9,037 nucleotides of DNA from the NCBI GenBank assembly GCA_017421885.1, contig JAFOHJ010000213.1:1-9037 (forward strand), written 5' to 3'. This document shows, in pieces, positions 6,123 to 9,037 of the stretch. Numbering within the stretch: position 1 is the stretch's first letter; the number at the start of each line of letters is the position of its first letter. The translations under genes were made by a program, and so were the position numbers. The notes beneath the pieces are model-generated. The model saw only the letters and a list, made by a program, of their open reading frames with translations, was not told the DNA's origin and did no database searches. The stretch is from Clostridia bacterium. GTDB lineage: Bacteria; Bacillota_A; Clostridia; Oscillospirales; Butyricicoccaceae.

Positions 6123-6938
6123 ATGAAAGATATTCTCACAGCTCCCTTTGTGGAGGAAATGAAACGTACCACCGCCAATATGTACCGTCTCGGCTGGGAC
6201 GAGCGCAACGGCGGCAACATCAGCATGCTGCTGGACACCGAGGAGGTGGCTCAGTATCTCGATGTTAATAATATCATCCGCACCATCCCTCTTGGCTTTG
6301 ATGCCTATCCCCTTGCCGACAGGATTTTTATCGTCACCGGCACAGGCAAGTATTTCAAGAACGTCGAGTTTGATCCCGAGCATAATCTCGGCATCGTCCG
6401 CATCTCGTCCGACGGACTTGAGTCCCACCTTCTCTGGGGCTTCTCCGACGGCGGAAAGTTCACCTCCGAGTTCCCGGCCCACCTCATGAGCCACATCGCC
6501 CGCCTGACCGTCGACCCCGAGAACCGCGTCGTTATGCACTGCCATCCCACCCACATCCTTGCCATGAATTATGTTCACGAGCTGGATGAGAGAAAGTTTA
6601 CCCACACCCTGTGGGAAATGTGCACCGAGTGCATCGTCGTCTTCCCCGACGGCGTAGGCGTTCTGCCCTGGATGCTGTGCGGCACCAACTCGATCGGCGA
6701 GGCAACCGCCTGCAAGATGCGCGACTTTCGCCTCGTTGTGTGGGGTATGCACGGCATCTACGGCGCCGGCAGGACCATGGACGAGACCTTTGGCCTTATC
6801 GAGACCGTCGAGAAGGCGGCTCAGATCTATATGCTGACGGCACACCTGCCCCGCATCAACACCATCAAAGACCTCGAGCTGGCCGAGCTGGCCGAGTTCT
6901 TTGGCGTAAACTACCGCAAGGATTTTCTTGACCTGTAA
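6123..6938 (+). CDS. rhaD: Rhamnulose-1-phosphate aldolase RhaD
   Basis: A class II (zinc) aldolase that splits L-rhamnulose 1-phosphate into dihydroxyacetone phosphate and L-lactaldehyde, completing the rhaA-rhaB-rhaD route in the cytosol. The zinc ligands are His139 and His141 in MHCHPTH and His210 in WGMHGIYGAG. The catalytic acid is Glu116 in TSEFPAH. These sit one or two residues from the E. coli positions I recall (117, 141, 143, 212). RNGGNIS near residue 22 is the usual phosphate-binding stretch. ATG 6123 is chosen over an in-frame upstream GTG at 6066 because it is two bases after the rhaA stop, has GAGAGG (6111-6116) six bases ahead, and gives 271 aa against 274 in E. coli. It is the last gene of the operon, followed by a terminator nine bases on. 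Confidence 0.97.
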   Translation: MKDILTAPFVEEMKRTTANMYRLGWDERNGGNISMLLDTEEVAQYLDVNNIIRTIPLGFDAYPLADRIFIVTGTGKYFKNVEFDPEHNLGIVRISSDGLESHLLWGFSDGGKFTSEFPAHLMSHIARLTVDPENRVVMHCHPTHILAMNYVHELDERKFTHTLWEMCTECIVVFPDGVGVLPWMLCGTNSIGEATACKMRDFRLVVWGMHGIYGAGRTMDETFGLIETVEKAAQIYMLTAHLPRINTIKDLELAELAEFFGVNYRKDFLDL

Positions 6939-6946
6939 ATAACAGA

Positions 6947-6973
6947 CAAAGCCTCCCTTTTGGGCGGCTTTTT
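6947..6973 (+). terminator. Terminator at the end of the rhamnose operon
   Basis: AAAGCC-T-CCC (6948-6957) pairs with GGG-C-GGCTTT (6962-6971) around a TTTT loop with one T/C mismatch. A run of five T (6969-6973) follows the GGC. It starts nine bases after the rhaD stop and separates the operon from the tRNA gene. Confidence 0.85.
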
Positions 6974-6992
6974 ATATGCCGTCAGATTTCTC

Positions 6993-7021
6993 TTGAATCC
7001 GACATCGGGGATGACTATAAT
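6993..7021 (+). promoter_or_regulatory. Promoter of tRNA-Gly
   Basis: TTGAAT (6993-6998) and TATAAT (7016-7021) are 17 bases apart and end 16 bases before the mature tRNA. The -10 box sits inside a small palindrome, TGACT (7012-7016) against AGTCA (7024-7028), which may be chance. Confidence 0.8.
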
Positions 7022-7037
7022 AAAGTCAGACATATAT

Positions 7038-7111
7038 GCGGGGTTCGTACATCGGTAGTACAGCGGCTTCCCAAGCCGCTGAGGCGGGTTCGACTCCCGT
7101 ACCCCGCTCCA
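7038..7111 (+). tRNA. tRNA-Gly, anticodon CCC
   Basis: A complete cloverleaf of 74 bases including the encoded CCA (7109-7111). The acceptor stem GCGGGGT (7038-7044) pairs with ACCCCGC (7101-7107), with T at the discriminator position. The anticodon stem GCGGC (7063-7067) pairs with GCCGC (7075-7079) around TTCCCAA, giving anticodon CCC at 7070-7072. The T loop carries the standard GTTCGA. The tRNA reads GGG codons. It has its own promoter and terminator. Its last 12 bases recur at 7453-7464. Confidence 0.97.
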
Positions 7112-7155
7112 GAAAAGAAACACCTTTTGTCTACGGACAAAAGGTGTTTCTTTTC
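7112..7155 (+). terminator. Perfect 20-bp-stem terminator after tRNA-Gly
   Basis: Bases 7112-7131 are exactly complementary to 7136-7155 around a TACG loop. The right arm ends in TTTCTTTTC, giving a U-rich tail inside the stem. It starts directly after the tRNA CCA. The structure is symmetric, so it could also stop transcription arriving from argS. There is no long pure T-run, so a processing or boundary hairpin is also possible. Confidence 0.75.
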
Positions 7156-7156
7156 A

Positions 7157-7328
7157 ATGAAATAAATCCCTTACGGGATTTATGAAATATGCCTGCGGCA
7201 TATGAAATAGCTGACGCTATGAAATACGCTGCGGCGTATAAGGGATTTATTTTATTTCACATTTTGCCGCTAAGGCAAAATATTTCATAATCCGAAGGAT
7301 TATTTCATATTGCGTAGCAATATTTCAT
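7157..7328. repeat. Array of seven mini-hairpins framed by ATGAAAT and inverted ATTTCAT boxes
   Basis: Four ATGAAAT boxes (7157, 7182, 7202, 7219) are followed by four ATTTCAT/C boxes in the opposite sense (7254 ending in C, 7282, 7302, 7322). Six of the seven intervals between boxes are self-complementary hairpins end to end, each with a different stem: AAATCCC/GGGATTT, ATGCC/GGCAT, AGC/GCT, ATTTTGCC/GGCAAAAT, AATCC/GGATT, ATTGC/GCAAT. The middle interval holds ACGC/GCGT followed by TAAGGGATTTA (7239-7249), which is complementary to TAAATCCCTTA (7163-7173) in the first hairpin. The spacers share structure but not sequence. It is non-coding and not a CRISPR array. The function is unknown. Confidence 0.8.
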
Positions 7329-7452
7329 TAAATATACTACAATATCTGCAGAGAAACAGCGGTCGATCTTTATAATCAATGCGGTACAATCCGCCGCATC
7401 TTGATTGCATCCGTCAATACCGCAAAAGAGCGCACGAAATGAACTTATTGCT
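7329..7452. other. Gene-free stretch with one possible large stem-loop
   Basis: There is no credible reading frame and no tRNA-like fold. TGCGGTA (7380-7386) is complementary to TACCGCA (7418-7424), with CAATC (7387-7391) against GATTG (7403-7407) inside. An alternative fold pairs ATCAA-TGCGG (7375-7384) with CCGCA-TC-TTGAT (7394-7405). A TATAAT at 7371-7376 has no convincing -35 box. It may be the remains of an element or an uncharacterised small RNA. Confidence 0.35.
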
Positions 7453-7464
7453 TACCCCGCTCCA
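7453..7464 (+). repeat. 12-base copy of the tRNA-Gly 3' end (att-like direct repeat)
   Basis: TACCCCGCTCCA is identical to 7100-7111, the acceptor strand plus CCA of the tRNA, in the same orientation and 353 bases downstream. The sequence just before it is not tRNA-like. A direct repeat of a tRNA 3' end is the classic footprint of site-specific integration at a tRNA gene, but no integrase is present, and a decayed second tRNA copy is the alternative. Confidence 0.55.
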
Positions 7465-7469
7465 AATAA

Positions 7470-7500
7470 AAGATCCATCCACAGACAGTGGATGGATCTT
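7470..7500 (-). terminator. Terminator of argS
   Basis: A 13-bp perfect stem, AAGATCCATCCAC (7470-7482) with GTGGATGGATCTT (7488-7500), encloses an AGACA loop. On the minus strand it runs into TTTTATTT and begins 21 bases beyond the argS stop codon. Confidence 0.88.
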
Positions 7501-7521
7501 CTCCTTTATATACTTTTGAAA

Positions 7522-9037
7522 TTACATATGGTCGGGTGCTGTTACGCCGAGGGCCGAGAGGCTGTTGGCGATGACCTGTGCAACGCAGTTGACAAGGTGG
7601 ATGCGTGCGTCACGCAGCTCGGCTGTGGCCGAATCCTTGATGCGGCAGGAAGCATAGAAGTGATGGAAGGCTGTTGCGCAGGAGGCTGCATAGCGGTTGA
7701 TGCGCGAGGGGTCGCGTGCCTCTGCGGCAAGGCGGATCTCCTCGGGCAGCTTGGAAAGCTCGCGGATCAGCTCAAGCTCGGCAGGCTCGACCAGCAGGCT
7801 GAGGTCGACCTTCTCGGGCTTTGTGCAGATGCCGTCCTGCTCGAGAGCCTTGAGGATGCTCTTGCAGCGTGCGTGAGCATACTGGACATAGTATACGGGG
7901 TTCTCGCTGTCCTGACGAACGGCCAGGTCGAGGTCGAAGTCGAGGGTTGTGTCGGATACGCGGGAATTGAAGAAATAGCGTGCCGAGTCGACAGGGATCT
8001 CATCCAGCAGGTCGGAGAGGGAGATGGCCTCGCCGGTACGCTTGGACATACGTACTACCTCACCGCCCGACATGAGGCGGACCAGCTGCATCAGAACGAT
8101 CTCGAGGCGATGTGTGCCGTCGAGGCCCAGAGCATCAAGAGCGCCCTGCAGGCGGGCAACATGGCCGTGGTGGTCGGCGCCCCAAATGTTGATGGCGATG
8201 TCATAGCCGCGCTCGGCCAGCTTGTTGCGGTGGTAGGCGATGTCGGCTGCGAAATATGTGTAGAAGCCGTTGCTGCGGCGCAGAACGTCGTCCTTGAGCT
8301 CCAGCTTGTCGATCTGCTCTTCGGTCTTGCCGGCAGCCAGCAGGTTCTTTCTCAGGATCTCGCTGGTCTTGAGCCAGAGAGCGCCTTCCTTCTCATAGAG
8401 GAAGCCCTTTTCGCCCAGCATGTTTACTGTCTCTTCTACATAGCCCTTGTGGAGCTCGCTCTCAAAGAACCAGTTATCATAAACGATGCCGTAGCGCTTG
8501 AGGTCGGCCTGCATCTTGGGGATGTTGCGGCTGAGGCCGAACTGAGCCAGAGCGTTGAGGCGCTCGTCCTCGCAGGCATCCTTAAGGCTGTCGCCGTGCT
8601 CTGCGATATAGTCGCGGGCCAGCACCTTGATATCCTCGCCGTGATAGCCGTCCTCGGGGAACTGGAATGCATCCTCGCCGAAGATCTGCTGCATGAAGCG
8701 TGCTTCGATCGAGTGTGCGAACTTGTCGATCTGGTTGCCGGCGTCGTTTACATAGAACTCGCGGCTTACATTATGGCCTGCACGGGAGAGGACCTCGGCC
8801 AGTGTGTCGCCGAGAACGCCGCCGCGGGCATTACCCATGTGCATGGGGCCTGTGGGGTTGGCCGATACGAACTCGACCATGATCTTCTTGGGCTCGTCAA
8901 GAGTTGTGCGGCCATAGTTCTCGCCTTCCTCGGCAATGTTCTCGAGGACCTGCTCGAACCATGCGTGGCCGAGACGCAGGTTGATGAAGCCGGGGGCAGC
9001 GAACTCGATGGAGGAGAACATTGTGCCCTCGAGGTCT
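7522..9037 (-). CDS. argS: Arginyl-tRNA synthetase ArgS (N-terminus beyond the window)
   Basis: A class I aminoacyl-tRNA synthetase that charges tRNA-Arg in the cytosol. The frame is open to the right edge, with DLEGT preceding the first internal Met (9021), so about 504 residues are visible and roughly 60-75 N-terminal residues (most of the tRNA D-loop-binding Add-1 domain) are missing; full-length ArgS is usually about 560-580 aa. The HIGH signature appears as SANPTGPMHMGNARGG, as is typical of ArgS. The Rossmann core includes YVNDAGNQ and WGADHHGHVARLQ. The KMSKS-equivalent loop is RMSKRTG. The C-terminal anticodon-binding domain ends with the usual ANSLSALGVTAPDHM. The stop is TAA, followed by a strong hairpin terminator. 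The gene converges on the rhamnose/tRNA block. Its true start and promoter are outside the window. Confidence 0.97.
   Translation of the reverse strand, partial: DLEGTMFSSIEFAAPGFINLRLGHAWFEQVLENIAEEGENYGRTTLDEPKKIMVEFVSANPTGPMHMGNARGGVLGDTLAEVLSRAGHNVSREFYVNDAGNQIDKFAHSIEARFMQQIFGEDAFQFPEDGYHGEDIKVLARDYIAEHGDSLKDACEDERLNALAQFGLSRNIPKMQADLKRYGIVYDNWFFESELHKGYVEETVNMLGEKGFLYEKEGALWLKTSEILRKNLLAAGKTEEQIDKLELKDDVLRRSNGFYTYFAADIAYHRNKLAERGYDIAINIWGADHHGHVARLQGALDALGLDGTHRLEIVLMQLVRLMSGGEVVRMSKRTGEAISLSDLLDEIPVDSARYFFNSRVSDTTLDFDLDLAVRQDSENPVYYVQYAHARCKSILKALEQDGICTKPEKVDLSLLVEPAELELIRELSKLPEEIRLAAEARDPSRINRYAASCATAFHHFYASCRIKDSATAELRDARIHLVNCVAQVIANSLSALGVTAPDHM

Noticed and set aside
6911..7123. 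Minus-strand frame with GVRESNPPQRLGKPLYY
   Set aside because: This is the familiar false protein obtained by translating a tRNA gene backwards; the tRNA-Gly explains it.
7157..7328. CRISPR array
   Set aside because: The boxes are only 7 bases, flip orientation midway, and the spacers are 10-21-base palindromes rather than unique 30-mers (the middle interval is 28 bases but only because of an extra AT-rich piece); there are no cas genes.
7371..7376. TATAAT as a promoter for a small RNA
   Set aside because: No -35-like sequence lies 16-18 bases upstream and there is no extended -10 TG.
7391..7464. A second, degraded tRNA gene ending at 7464
   Set aside because: Only the last 12 bases match; no T-arm, anticodon arm or D-arm can be drawn upstream. 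A heavily decayed copy cannot be wholly excluded, so the duplicate is reported as a finding.

Overview
The window looks like chromosome of a Clostridia-type Firmicute, probably an uncultured gut Oscillospirales/Ruminococcaceae-like bacterium. The reasons are AAAGGAG-type ribosome binding sites, GC-rich third codon positions in genes set against AT-rich promoters, a tRNA gene with encoded CCA, and intergenic spaces full of short palindromic repeats of a style I recall from that group. The lineage is an inference; no marker here fixes it.

Layout. At 11-144 is a palindromic interspersed repeat, then a terminator at 174-201. A minus-strand M20D-type amidohydrolase (AbgB-like) occupies 224-1558, with a near-consensus promoter at 1588-1616 and a repeated TTGAAATAT box upstream. 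The 650-base gap that follows (1559-2209) is a mosaic of palindromic repeats (1679-1719, 1756-1897, 1914-1954, 1981-2090) and ends in a plus-strand promoter. From there runs a tight five-gene operon: a stand-alone HIRAN-like protein (2210), a fumarylacetoacetate-hydrolase-family enzyme (2543), L-rhamnulokinase rhaB (3422), L-rhamnose isomerase rhaA (4867) and rhamnulose-1-phosphate aldolase rhaD (6123). It closes at a hairpin terminator (6947-6973). Next come a tRNA-Gly(CCC) with its own promoter and a 20-bp-stem terminator, an unusual array of seven small hairpins framed by four ATGAAAT and four inverted ATTTCAT/C boxes (7157-7328), and a gene-free stretch ending in a 12-base copy of the tRNA 3' end (7453-7464). 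The window closes with minus-strand argS, cut by the right edge.

How the genes work together. RhaA converts L-rhamnose to L-rhamnulose, RhaB phosphorylates it, and RhaD cleaves it to dihydroxyacetone phosphate and L-lactaldehyde. No transporter, mutarotase or regulator for rhamnose is in the window. The FAH-family enzyme is not part of that classical route; its family includes the last enzyme of the non-phosphorylated rhamnose route, so its place in this operon is notable. The least explained element is the hairpin array beside the tRNA, together with the duplicated tRNA 3' end.
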